Of a stretch of 35,027 nucleotides of DNA, positions 14,751-22,338 are shown one piece after another. Source of the DNA: Candidatus Hepatobacter penaei (lineage in GTDB: Bacteria; Pseudomonadota; Alphaproteobacteria; Holosporales; Hepatobacteraceae); contig NZ_JQAJ01000003.1 of NCBI RefSeq assembly GCF_000742475.1, positions 116,197 to 151,223 on the forward strand, read 5' to 3'. Numbering within the stretch: the first letter of the stretch is position 1; each line of letters begins with the position of its first letter. Below the pieces are notes generated by a model, which was not told the DNA's origin, searched no databases, and worked only from the letters and a program-made list of their open reading frames with translations. The position numbers were made by a program, and so were the translations under genes.

Positions 14751-15497
14751 ATGTTGAGTCGCCTTCACTACATCTTTTTTCTTCTTGCTTTTGTGTGCGT
14801 GAGCCTGCCGGTTTTTGCCGAAGACCCTTTTGACGTTATTGGGGGAGAAGATCACACAGCTGAGCTTCATGATCCGTTTGAGCCTATCAACCGTGCGACG
14901 TTTAAGTTTAATGAGGGGTTTGACAAATTTGTTTTCAATCCTCTTGTGGTGACCCTGACCTTTTTTATGCCCCCTGTTGTGCGCGAGGGGGTCAGAAATT
15001 TTTTTTGTAACCTCAATGAAGTTGCCTCTGTGGTCAACCATACGCTGCAAGGCAAACGCAAAGGGGCGGGTCGTTCGTTGTTGCGCTTTGCAGTGAATTC
15101 CACACTCGGGTTGGCAGGCCTTTTGGATGTGGCTTCATGGATGGGATTTGAGGAAATACCCAATAGCTTTAACCTGACACTACGTCATTGGGGTGTCTCA
15201 CCAGGGGCCTATTTTGTCTGGCCTGTGTTAGGACCTTCGTCTATGCGTGATGGTGTGGGTGTGATGGTTGATTTTTTCTTTGATCCGTTAAACATCTTTT
15301 TGATGACACAAGGCAAGAAGAGACTGTTGGACACCAAGGTTATTATCGCCATGATTCAAGAGAAAGAAAAGTACTGGGAAGAGCTGTGGAATTTGAAAAA
15401 AGAAGCGGTTGACCCCTACGTCTTAGAAAGAAGTATCTATTATCAAAAACGACATTTGTTATATTCTCTTGATGAAGGACCGCAACCTGTGGAGTGA
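14751..15497 (+). CDS. mlaA: MlaA/VacJ family phospholipid-transport protein
   Basis: The ATG at 14751 begins a signal sequence (hydrophobic run FFLLAFVCVSLPVFA, cleavage before EDPF); upstream in-frame codons are lysine- and asparagine-rich and were left out. It gives 248 residues. The MlaA core follows: DPFEPINRATFKFNEGFDKFV, then VREGVRNFFCNLNEV, TLGLAGLLDVASWMG, and SPGAYFVWPVLGPSSMRDGVG. MlaA sits in the outer membrane and removes misplaced phospholipid from the outer leaflet. No convincing lipobox cysteine is seen, unlike E. coli MlaA. mlaC overlaps its stop. Confidence 0.9.
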   Translation: MLSRLHYIFFLLAFVCVSLPVFAEDPFDVIGGEDHTAELHDPFEPINRATFKFNEGFDKFVFNPLVVTLTFFMPPVVREGVRNFFCNLNEVASVVNHTLQGKRKGAGRSLLRFAVNSTLGLAGLLDVASWMGFEEIPNSFNLTLRHWGVSPGAYFVWPVLGPSSMRDGVGVMVDFFFDPLNIFLMTQGKKRLLDTKVIIAMIQEKEKYWEELWNLKKEAVDPYVLERSIYYQKRHLLYSLDEGPQPVE

Positions 15498-15502
15498 TGG
15501 TT

Positions 15503-16150
15503 ATGTATGTAAGAACAATTTTGTGCTGTCTTTGTTTGATGGTGGGGCTGCAAACACAGGGTTCACCAGCTTTGGCTCAACCCGCAGGGTCGCCAGAGAA
15601 AAATGAAGTCGTTCTCTTTATGGAGAGTTTTATCAAAGAAGCTGTGATGACCTTGAAGGAAAAAAATAAGCAAAAACGCTTTGATGCCTTTCAATCCATT
15701 GCACGTCGGTATCTTGATATGCCATCTATCAGTCTCTATCTCTTGGGGCGCGGGGATTTTTCGGCAGCTGACAAAGAAAAAGTCAGACGTCTTTTTGAGG
15801 CCTATATTGTGACGCTTTATCTCAGCAAATTTGATTCTTATGGTGCCTCTTTGCAGGAAAGTGATTTTGTCAATCAGCGCACATTTCTTTTATATCCTCA
15901 CAGAAAAAAGAGCCCATGGAATGTCAAGATGATGTTGCATGTGCGTGCACCGGGAAAGCCCACACAAAAGATCGAACTTGATTGGCGTATTTTTCCGTCA
16001 AAAGAGGGGTTCAAGATTCTGGATGTCTATATAGAAGGCATTTCGTTGAGCCAAACTAAAAAGGAAGAGTTTGCGTCGGTGTTAAAACGCCAAGGGATTA
16101 CGGGGCTCATCAGCACACTAAAATCCCTTTTGGCCGCGCCTGCAGCTTAG
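15503..16150 (+). CDS. mlaC: MlaC-type periplasmic phospholipid carrier
   Basis: In-frame starts are GTG 15494, ATG 15497 and ATG 15503; GGAG at 15491-15494 best fits the last. A signal peptide (TILCCLCLMVGLQTQGSPALA) is followed by a 190-residue MlaC/Ttg2 domain: FIKEAVMTLK, RRYLDMPSISLYLLGRGDF, LYLSKFDSYG, WRIFPSKEGFKILDVYIEGISLSQTKKEEFASVLKRQGI, which is a typical family ending. It ferries lipid between outer-membrane MlaA and the inner-membrane MlaFEDB transporter. The start overlaps the mlaA stop, so both are translated together. The rest of the Mla system is not in this window. Confidence 0.88.
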   Translation: MYVRTILCCLCLMVGLQTQGSPALAQPAGSPEKNEVVLFMESFIKEAVMTLKEKNKQKRFDAFQSIARRYLDMPSISLYLLGRGDFSAADKEKVRRLFEAYIVTLYLSKFDSYGASLQESDFVNQRTFLLYPHRKKSPWNVKMMLHVRAPGKPTQKIELDWRIFPSKEGFKILDVYIEGISLSQTKKEEFASVLKRQGITGLISTLKSLLAAPAA

Positions 16151-16216
16151 GTTCTTGCATTTAGGCATGGCCCCCGTTTATGATGGGTTCATCGCACTTC
16201 CTGGGGGTTGTTTCAT

Positions 16217-16507
16217 ATGTCCTTACTTACCGTCATTTTTGTACTGTCCATTTTTTTGGGATTTTCCATTGTAACGCGTGTAACGCCTGCGCTACATTCG
16301 CCTCTTATGTCGCTCACCAATGCCGTTTCCAGTGTCATTATTTTAGGTGCTTTTTTTGCCCTCAGTCTGTCTTATGAAAGCCTTGGGTGGGTGTATTACC
16401 TGATCCTTGGGGCTCTTTTTCTGTGCGCTGTCAATATTATGGGCGGGTTTTGGATGACATATCGTATGCTGGGTATGTTTTCTCGTTCTGGTAAGAAAGG
16501 GGCTTAA
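16217..16507 (+). CDS. pntAB: NAD(P) transhydrogenase subunit alpha part 2 (membrane PntAB)
   Basis: The protein has 96 residues, preceded by GGGGG at 16203-16207. Three or four membrane helices with TRVTPALHSPLMSLTNAVSSVIILGA match the 4TM PNTA domain, the membrane half of the alpha subunit. In many alphaproteobacteria the alpha subunit is split into catalytic PntAA and membrane PntAB. Here pntAA, which normally comes immediately before, is missing: the upstream gene is mlaC, 66 bases before. pntB follows after 3 bases. Confidence 0.92.
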   Translation: MSLLTVIFVLSIFLGFSIVTRVTPALHSPLMSLTNAVSSVIILGAFFALSLSYESLGWVYYLILGALFLCAVNIMGGFWMTYRMLGMFSRSGKKGA

Positions 16508-16510
16508 GCG

Positions 16511-17890
16511 ATGTTTTCTCCTGATGGTGTCTATCTTCTTTCCTCCATTGGTTTTCTGTTGGCGTTGCAGGGGTTTTCCTCTTTGAAATATGCCTTTCGC
16601 AGTAACATCCTTGGCATCATGGCAATGGGGGCGGCTCTTATCATGGCGAGTTGGGCGTTGTCGCCTCAGTCATACGGCTCTGTGTTGTTTACGGTGCTTG
16701 CCGGCTCTTTGTTAGGGGCGCAGATTGCCCGTCGTGTGGTGATGACAAGCTTGCCTCAGTTGATGGCGGCCTTTCACAGTTTGGTGGGGTTGGCGGCCGT
16801 TTTTTTTGGGGTGGCTGTGTTTTTACGCCCCTCGATCATTGGTTTTGGTGATAACATGCCTGCCTTGAACCTGTTTGAAATTGCCCTCGGGTCAGGGATT
16901 GGTGGCATCACCTTCACGGGGTCTGTGATGGCCTTCCTTAAATTGCAAGGCCGGCTTTCAAAAGGTGCCTTGTTGCGTCTGTGTCAGGTGCCTGTATTGC
17001 GTTATGGCGTGATGGTAGGGTTGGCGGCATGTGTGGGGATTTTTGTGGCGTCTCCTTCGCTAACCTACCTTATGTCCTTGGTGATCATCAGTTTTGTTTT
17101 GGGAGTATTTCTTGTGGTGCCTATTGGTGGCGCGGATATGCCTGTGGTGGTGTCGATGCTTAACTCTTATTCCGGTTGGGCAGCTGCCGGTATTGGGTTT
17201 ACCTTAGGAAGCTTTTTGCTGGTGATTGTGGGCGCGTTGGTGGGGGCGTCTGGCGCCTTTCTCAGCTATGTGATGTGTGAGGGCATGAATCGGCCGTTTT
17301 TGCAGGTTATTTTTGGCGCCAGTGCACAAGCCGGTGGTGAGCGTGACCAGACAGAGCGACCTTTTAAGAAGGGCAGTGCCGAAGATGCCGCTTTTTTGCT
17401 TAAAGACGCTGAATCTATCCTCATTGTTCCTGGTTATGGGATGGCCGTGGCCAAGGCGCAGCACGCCCTCAAAGAAATGGTGGACCTGTTGAAAAGTGTC
17501 AATAGACAGGTGCGTTTTGTGATCCATCCTGTGGCGGGGCGCATGCCTGGTCATATGAATGTGCTGTTGGCAGAGGCCGGGATCAATCCCGATGACGTGC
17601 TGGAATTGGAGGATGCCAACTCAGACTTTGGGCAAACAGATGTGGCGCTGGTGATCGGCGCCAATGATATTACCAATCCTGCGGCCCGTTCAGATACGTC
17701 AAGCTCGCTTTATGGGATGCCCATTCTCAATGTGGATAAGGCGCACAATGTGTTGTTTATCAAACGGTCATTGGGGGCGGGGTATGCCAATGAAGATAAT
17801 CCACTTTTCTATGATAATAAAACCCTTATGCTGTTGGGGGATGGCAAGAGCATGGTTGAATCCATCGTCAAGGCGCTGCCTGCGGCCTAG
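16511..17890 (+). CDS. pntB: NAD(P) transhydrogenase subunit beta
   Basis: The 459-residue PntB has AAAGGGG eight bases before the ATG. Eight or nine membrane helices occupy about residues 1-270; SLPQLMAAFHSLVGLAAVF and GADMPVVVSMLNSYSGWAAAGIGF are characteristic. The C-terminal NADP-binding domain starts near residue 280 and includes ILIVPGYGMAVAKAQHAL, HPVAGRMPGHMNVLLAEA, and GANDITNPAA. It couples inward proton flow to NADPH formation together with PntAA and PntAB. The gene ends in TAG and converges with the secretin gene. Confidence 0.97.
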   Translation: MFSPDGVYLLSSIGFLLALQGFSSLKYAFRSNILGIMAMGAALIMASWALSPQSYGSVLFTVLAGSLLGAQIARRVVMTSLPQLMAAFHSLVGLAAVFFGVAVFLRPSIIGFGDNMPALNLFEIALGSGIGGITFTGSVMAFLKLQGRLSKGALLRLCQVPVLRYGVMVGLAACVGIFVASPSLTYLMSLVIISFVLGVFLVVPIGGADMPVVVSMLNSYSGWAAAGIGFTLGSFLLVIVGALVGASGAFLSYVMCEGMNRPFLQVIFGASAQAGGERDQTERPFKKGSAEDAAFLLKDAESILIVPGYGMAVAKAQHALKEMVDLLKSVNRQVRFVIHPVAGRMPGHMNVLLAEAGINPDDVLELEDANSDFGQTDVALVIGANDITNPAARSDTSSSLYGMPILNVDKAHNVLFIKRSLGAGYANEDNPLFYDNKTLMLLGDGKSMVESIVKALPAA

Positions 17891-17962
17891 CCTGTTTTCT
17901 TCTTCCTCGTCTATTTCGCCCCGTTGTGTTGTCGCGCGTTGGCGTTTGTTTCCAGGGGCATG

Positions 17963-19552
17963 TTACAGTTCATGATAAAGCCGTTCCTCTTTTTCTTCCA
18001 TGGGGGTGTCGTGGTTAATGAGGCGCACGGTGATAAAGATCACAAGCTCTCTCAGCTCTTCTGCATCTTCTTTTTTCCCAATAATCTTGCCTAGCCATGT
18101 TTTGCGAAGGCCTGGCACTCCTTCTGAAACATTTTTCTTAATTTTTTCAATCAGGCCTCCAATTACCACCACCTGTTTAGGTTTGATTTTGACCATAGAA
18201 TCCATTTCTGTCACCTGAATTACGGGCACTTCAGAAACGACTCGGCCAGATTTAATGGTGACCGCAGGGTCTTTTTTGGTGTCAATGACGCGTGAAATAG
18301 AGGGCCGAATAAACAGGGTCACATCTTGAGAGTTGGGGTTAATAGAGGGCTGCACCGTCATCACCAAGCCTACAGGCACTGTTTGCACTTGACTGGATAC
18401 TGTTTCATAATCGCGGCGGTTGTCTGAAAAAATGCGTTCTGTTTGAACGGTGAAAAACACTTCATTCTTAGCAGATTTAAAAATGGCTGATTGATTGTTC
18501 AACACGGTCAGTCTGGGGTTGGCAATGGTGCGTGTGGTGCCAAACATTTCCATAAAGCCCATGGCGGCATCTAAGCCGCCGTTGTGGACACTGATGGAGC
18601 CAGCTCCATCTTGGGTCATGGTTTGCCCCACAAAGGGCGTGCCCATACCAAACTGTCCCTGCGAAGCCAGCTTTTGGCTCAGATAATTCCAATTGATACC
18701 CGTGCTATAGCTTTCGTTGAGGTTGACCTCCACAATCTTAGCTTCAATTAACACTTGGGTGTGAATCAACTTTTTCAGGCGCGTTAAATAGTTGCGTATA
18801 AGGTTATGTTGTTTTTGGTGGCCATAGACAGATAATAGCCCCGCTTGTTGATGGAGGGCAAAACGCTCTGACTTAGCCCCTGCTTTTTCAGATGCCTTAT
18901 CCTGGGGGGAGCGGCTCAAATTGAGAATCATGTTGACACCTCTTTTCAGCTCATCCCAAAAATTGACGGAAGAGACAGACGATATCGTGGTGTTCGAATT
19001 GGTTTGTGAGGTTTGGGATGTTTTGTGGTTCATTTCTGTGGCGACAGAAAGGCTATTTTCTGTTTTGCGTGATCCCACCAAAAATTGAATGTCATAGGTC
19101 TTGAGATAAGGTTTGTCTTCGGCAATAAAGAGATTATCTCCCTCAACGTCATAACGCAGGTGGCTGAGGCGACAAATCTGCGAGATAGCTTGAATCAAGG
19201 GTTGCTTAGATGCGCGATAGGTTACCCCTTTATTGTTGGGGACGCTGGGGTCTACAGCAATGTTAACACGGGCTTGGTCAGCCAGCGTGATCAACACATC
19301 TTTCAGGGGCGTTTGGGGTGAGAGTGTCAACGAAACGGGTTTTTCTAATTTTGATAAAGGCCTTGGTGGCGTCGCTCTTGGGGCCGGCTTCGTTTTGGTG
19401 GAGGTGCCTGAGAAAAAAAGGTCCTTTGTTTTATCTTCAGAAAGCTTAAGATCAGGAGCATGATATTTGACATGATGGAAACATCCTGACAATGCCAAGA
19501 TCAGAAAACAAAGAAGTGTATGAGTCGGCAAAGCCTTTTTTCTAACATTCAT
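17963..19552 (-). CDS. Secretin lipoprotein (PilN/MshL/type II secretion D family)
   Basis: The 529-residue protein starts MNVRKKAL and has a lipobox LSGC (Cys24), so it is probably an outer-membrane lipoprotein. N-terminal domains include the STN-like LKDVLITLADQARVNIAVDPSV and a Ser/Thr/Asn-rich linker (about 180-195). The secretin domain shows IEAKIVEVNLNESYSTGINW, RTIANPRLTVLNNQSAIF, VPVGLVMTVQPSIN, and VVVIGGLIEKIKK. It forms a gated outer-membrane ring for a pilus or secretion system. A consensus-like promoter lies just upstream (19581-19608). No ATPase or pilin gene is near, but a prepilin peptidase is divergently encoded. Confidence 0.9.
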   Translation of the reverse strand: MNVRKKALPTHTLLCFLILALSGCFHHVKYHAPDLKLSEDKTKDLFFSGTSTKTKPAPRATPPRPLSKLEKPVSLTLSPQTPLKDVLITLADQARVNIAVDPSVPNNKGVTYRASKQPLIQAISQICRLSHLRYDVEGDNLFIAEDKPYLKTYDIQFLVGSRKTENSLSVATEMNHKTSQTSQTNSNTTISSVSSVNFWDELKRGVNMILNLSRSPQDKASEKAGAKSERFALHQQAGLLSVYGHQKQHNLIRNYLTRLKKLIHTQVLIEAKIVEVNLNESYSTGINWNYLSQKLASQGQFGMGTPFVGQTMTQDGAGSISVHNGGLDAAMGFMEMFGTTRTIANPRLTVLNNQSAIFKSAKNEVFFTVQTERIFSDNRRDYETVSSQVQTVPVGLVMTVQPSINPNSQDVTLFIRPSISRVIDTKKDPAVTIKSGRVVSEVPVIQVTEMDSMVKIKPKQVVVIGGLIEKIKKNVSEGVPGLRKTWLGKIIGKKEDAEELRELVIFITVRLINHDTPMEEKEERLYHEL

Positions 19553-19580
19553 TCATAATGTCTTCAATTTATTGTATTTT

Positions 19581-19608
19581 TTTATAGTTTTTGTCATTTT
19601 CTTGTCAA
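19581..19608 (-). promoter_or_regulatory. Sigma-70-like promoter for the secretin gene
   Basis: On the minus strand TTGACA (19608-19603, full -35 consensus) is followed after 16 bases by TATAAA (19586-19581). The expected start of transcription is about 20 bases before the secretin ATG, within an AT-rich divergent region. Confidence 0.65.
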
Positions 19609-19640
19609 CATAAAAGAGTCAAAAAAGATATAAAAGCGTT

Positions 19641-20201
19641 ATGAGCCTCTTGAATAGATATTTTTTTTCGTTAAGGCAACATTTTTTCCATATAGGGAAA
19701 TTTTTATTAACCTATAGGGGGGTATTTCTTTATTTTTCGTTAGGATGGTTTCTTTTTATGAGCCTTGTTTACACATTTTCTTGTTCCTTTGTGCCGCTCT
19801 TTTGGGCGTTGATTGTGGTGCATGTGCTGTGGACGGATATGACCGTGCAGAGAATATCGGTATTCACCCTGGGGGTGTTTCTTGTCTTCTCACTTATCTG
19901 GGGTGGGGGTGTGGAGGGCTCGTATCTTCCAAGCGGCCTTTTTCTTGGGGGCGCGGCATGGTTCACAAAGGCGCTATCAGAAAAGTGGTATCAACAACAC
20001 AGCCTGGGGTGGGGCGATGTGTGGTTGCTGGCAGGAAGCGGGTTGTGGATGCCCCTTGCCCACTGTCCCTCTTTTTTGGTGTTGGTGGGGCTCAGCGGTG
20101 GCGTATGGGGGGGGCTATGGTATAGAGCATTTAAAAAAAAGTCTTTCCCTTTGGGGGGCGTTATTGTCTTATGTTTGTCATATATCTTGTTTTATCGATG
20201 A
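19641..20201 (+). CDS. Short A24-type prepilin peptidase
   Basis: The protein has 186 residues and about six membrane segments. The two catalytic aspartates of type IV prepilin peptidases are recognisable: Asp66 in VLWTDMTVQRIS and Asp126 in SLGWGDVWLL (the GxGD motif). The N-terminal zinc-binding methyltransferase domain of PilD is absent, as in TadV/CpaA-like minimal enzymes. It would cleave the leader of pilin-like proteins at the inner membrane. It is divergent from the secretin gene, and the hydrolase gene starts 9 bases after its stop. Confidence 0.75.
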   Translation: MSLLNRYFFSLRQHFFHIGKFLLTYRGVFLYFSLGWFLFMSLVYTFSCSFVPLFWALIVVHVLWTDMTVQRISVFTLGVFLVFSLIWGGGVEGSYLPSGLFLGGAAWFTKALSEKWYQQHSLGWGDVWLLAGSGLWMPLAHCPSFLVLVGLSGGVWGGLWYRAFKKKSFPLGGVIVLCLSYILFYR

Positions 20202-20210
20202 AAGCCGTTT

Positions 20211-20849
20211 ATGCACCTTTTGAATGCGCACTATCGCCCACCTCACACAGGGAAAGAACCTGAAACATTGGTGGTGTTATTTCATGGGTATGGCGCGCAT
20301 GCAGGGGATCTTTTATTTCTGGCAGAGGTATGGAGCTCGCTTTTGCCCACCACAGGCTTTCTTTCCCTCGATGCGCCTCATGCTTTGGATGATCAGCGCT
20401 GCGGTCGTTATTGGTTCACCCTCGAAGATTACGACATGCCCCGTATTCGTCAGGCAATTGGTGACCTTGGTCCTTCCGTGCGCGCCGCGCTCGAACCCTA
20501 CATGAGTCCGTGGGGGCTTGCCTGGTCCAAAGTTGCGTTTTGCGGGTTTTCTCAAGGTGCTGCCATGGCCCTTACCTTAGGTCTCTACGATTTGCCTGTG
20601 GGGGGGGTGTTAGGGTATGCCGGTGTGTTTGTGCCGCCTGCAGGCGAAACGCCCCAACCGGGTGTGCATGTGTGCATGATTCATGGGGATGCTGACGATG
20701 TGGTGCCCATTGACCTTTTTTATGCCTCTGAAAAAAAACTCACCATGCTGGGCGTTCCTTTTCGTGGCTTGGTGTGTCCTGGGGTGGGGCACAGCCTGGA
20801 TACGAGCGGCATTCAAGAAGGGGGGGACTTCCTCCAGGCGATCTTATGA
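20211..20849 (+). CDS. Alpha/beta hydrolase, phospholipase/carboxylesterase family
   Basis: This 212-residue protein begins with LVVLFHGYGAHAGDLLFLAE, which gives the oxyanion-hole HG motif. The nucleophile is Ser114 in GFSQGAAMA, the acid is Asp163 in HGDADDVVP, and the base is His194 in GVGHSLD. This order fits the YpfH/EstB carboxylesterase group acting on short acyl esters. The real substrate is unknown. No signal peptide is seen, so it is probably cytoplasmic. It may be in an operon with the prepilin peptidase and mdh. Confidence 0.88.
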   Translation: MHLLNAHYRPPHTGKEPETLVVLFHGYGAHAGDLLFLAEVWSSLLPTTGFLSLDAPHALDDQRCGRYWFTLEDYDMPRIRQAIGDLGPSVRAALEPYMSPWGLAWSKVAFCGFSQGAAMALTLGLYDLPVGGVLGYAGVFVPPAGETPQPGVHVCMIHGDADDVVPIDLFYASEKKLTMLGVPFRGLVCPGVGHSLDTSGIQEGGDFLQAIL

Positions 20850-20897
20850 TTTTTTATGGAAAAGACGGCCAATGAGCAGCAAGTTTGAGGAGATCAG

Positions 20898-21863
20898 ATG
20901 AATACACATAAAATCGGCCTTGTGGGCGCAGGCAACATTGGCGGTTGGTTGGCCCAGCTTTTGATTAATGAAAACTTAGGCACAGTGGTTCTGTATGATA
21001 AGGCGCCGGGGCTTGCCGAAGGCAAGGCACTGGACCTCACGCAATCTCTTGCCATTGTCGGTCGAGGGGGCGCTATTTCAGGGTCGGATGATGCGTCTTG
21101 CCTAGAGGGTGCAGATATTTTGGTGGTTACAGCCGGGCTGGCGCGTCAGCCAGGGATGTCGCGGGAAGATTTGCTAGATAAAAATGTGAATATTTTTTGT
21201 GATTTGGCGCAGGATATCAAAAAATATGCTCCAGAGGCCATTATTATTGTGGTAACCAACCCTTTGGATTTGATGGTGTGGGTGATGCAGCGTCTCACGG
21301 GCTTTCCTGCCGAGCGTGTGGTGGGCATGGCGGGTATTCTTGATAGTGGTCGGTTTCGGCTCTTTTTATCTTCATTTCTCGATATTTGTCCCTCTGATAT
21401 CCAAACAATGGTTTTGGGCGGTCACGGCGATTTAATGGTGCCGCTGTTGAGGTATACAACAATTCAAGGCATCCCTTTGAAAGAGTGGCTAAAAATCCAT
21501 CATATGGATATGTCTGCCCTTGAGCCGCTTGTTGCACGAACACGTCAGGGGGGCGCTGAATTGGTGTCTCTTTTGAAAAGGGGGTCAGCCTATGCGGGGC
21601 CAGCAGCTTCTTGTCTTGAAATGGTGCGTGCTGTGCTGCGTGATGAGCAGCGTGTGTTTCCCTGTGCCGCCATGTTGCGGGGGGAGTATGGATGCCATGA
21701 CATTTACGCGGGTGTGCCGGTGGTGTTGGGGCGCACGGGGGTGAAGCGTGTTATTTCTCTTGAGCTTACATCTGATGAACAAGAAGCGTTTCAGCAGTCT
21801 GCCCAGCGTGTGCAAGAGCTCACCCTATCTGTAGAACCGCTATTGGCGACACGCAGCGTCTAA
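20898..21863 (+). CDS. mdh: Malate dehydrogenase, LDH-like type
   Basis: The 321-residue enzyme oxidises malate to oxaloacetate with NAD in the TCA cycle. GAGGAG lies just before the ATG. The Rossmann motif GAGNIG is at residues 10-15 and Asp34 (VLYDKAPG) is placed for NAD binding. LARQPGMSRED holds the substrate arginines Arg83 and Arg89, where an Arg at 83 marks malate rather than lactate specificity. Asp149/Arg152 are in GILDSGRFR, and the catalytic His176 is in GGHGDLMVPL. All key residues are intact. Confidence 0.97.
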   Translation: MNTHKIGLVGAGNIGGWLAQLLINENLGTVVLYDKAPGLAEGKALDLTQSLAIVGRGGAISGSDDASCLEGADILVVTAGLARQPGMSREDLLDKNVNIFCDLAQDIKKYAPEAIIIVVTNPLDLMVWVMQRLTGFPAERVVGMAGILDSGRFRLFLSSFLDICPSDIQTMVLGGHGDLMVPLLRYTTIQGIPLKEWLKIHHMDMSALEPLVARTRQGGAELVSLLKRGSAYAGPAASCLEMVRAVLRDEQRVFPCAAMLRGEYGCHDIYAGVPVVLGRTGVKRVISLELTSDEQEAFQQSAQRVQELTLSVEPLLATRSV

Positions 21864-22338
21864 AAAAGCGGGGCTCATGATGTTTAGATTGAATCCAACA
21901 TCCTCTTTTCGTTAACGACGTTCAGTGCCAAAGCGTGCCGGTCTTATGCAAGACTTACACAAGAGTTGATCTATGTGGATATTTCACACGCGCTATTGAC
22001 GGTTGGTTCTTTCTTGTACTGCGCCCTGCACATTGCCGGTTTTTTCGTATGGATTGATCCCATAACACATTAACCTTGTGTGCACTGTTCCCTGATGTTG
22101 TATCCCTGTTTCTCTGGGTTTTTTATGTGCTTTTTGATTTTGCTGCGCTTCAGCCTCGTGTGTCGACTGGCTTACCTTGATGTGTGATCGTATCTATTCT
22201 TGGTTTTGCATGTGCTGTCGCATGTTCAACGGAAGGTCGTTTGTCTGAAGGGGGCCTGGCAGCTAAACAACAGTCAGCCACGATCTCAGCGTCAGAGAGG
22301 CCGCAGGGATGGCCTGCACCTCACGCAGGTCAAAAAGA
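21864..22338. other. Convergent intergenic stretch without a supported gene
   Basis: These 475 bases separate the end of mdh (plus) from the end of secA (minus). I find no clear ribosome-binding site with a credible reading frame, no tRNA, no strong terminator hairpin and no repeat. One frame from 22184 looks lipoprotein-like for a few residues but runs into secA antisense and was rejected. Confidence 0.5.
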
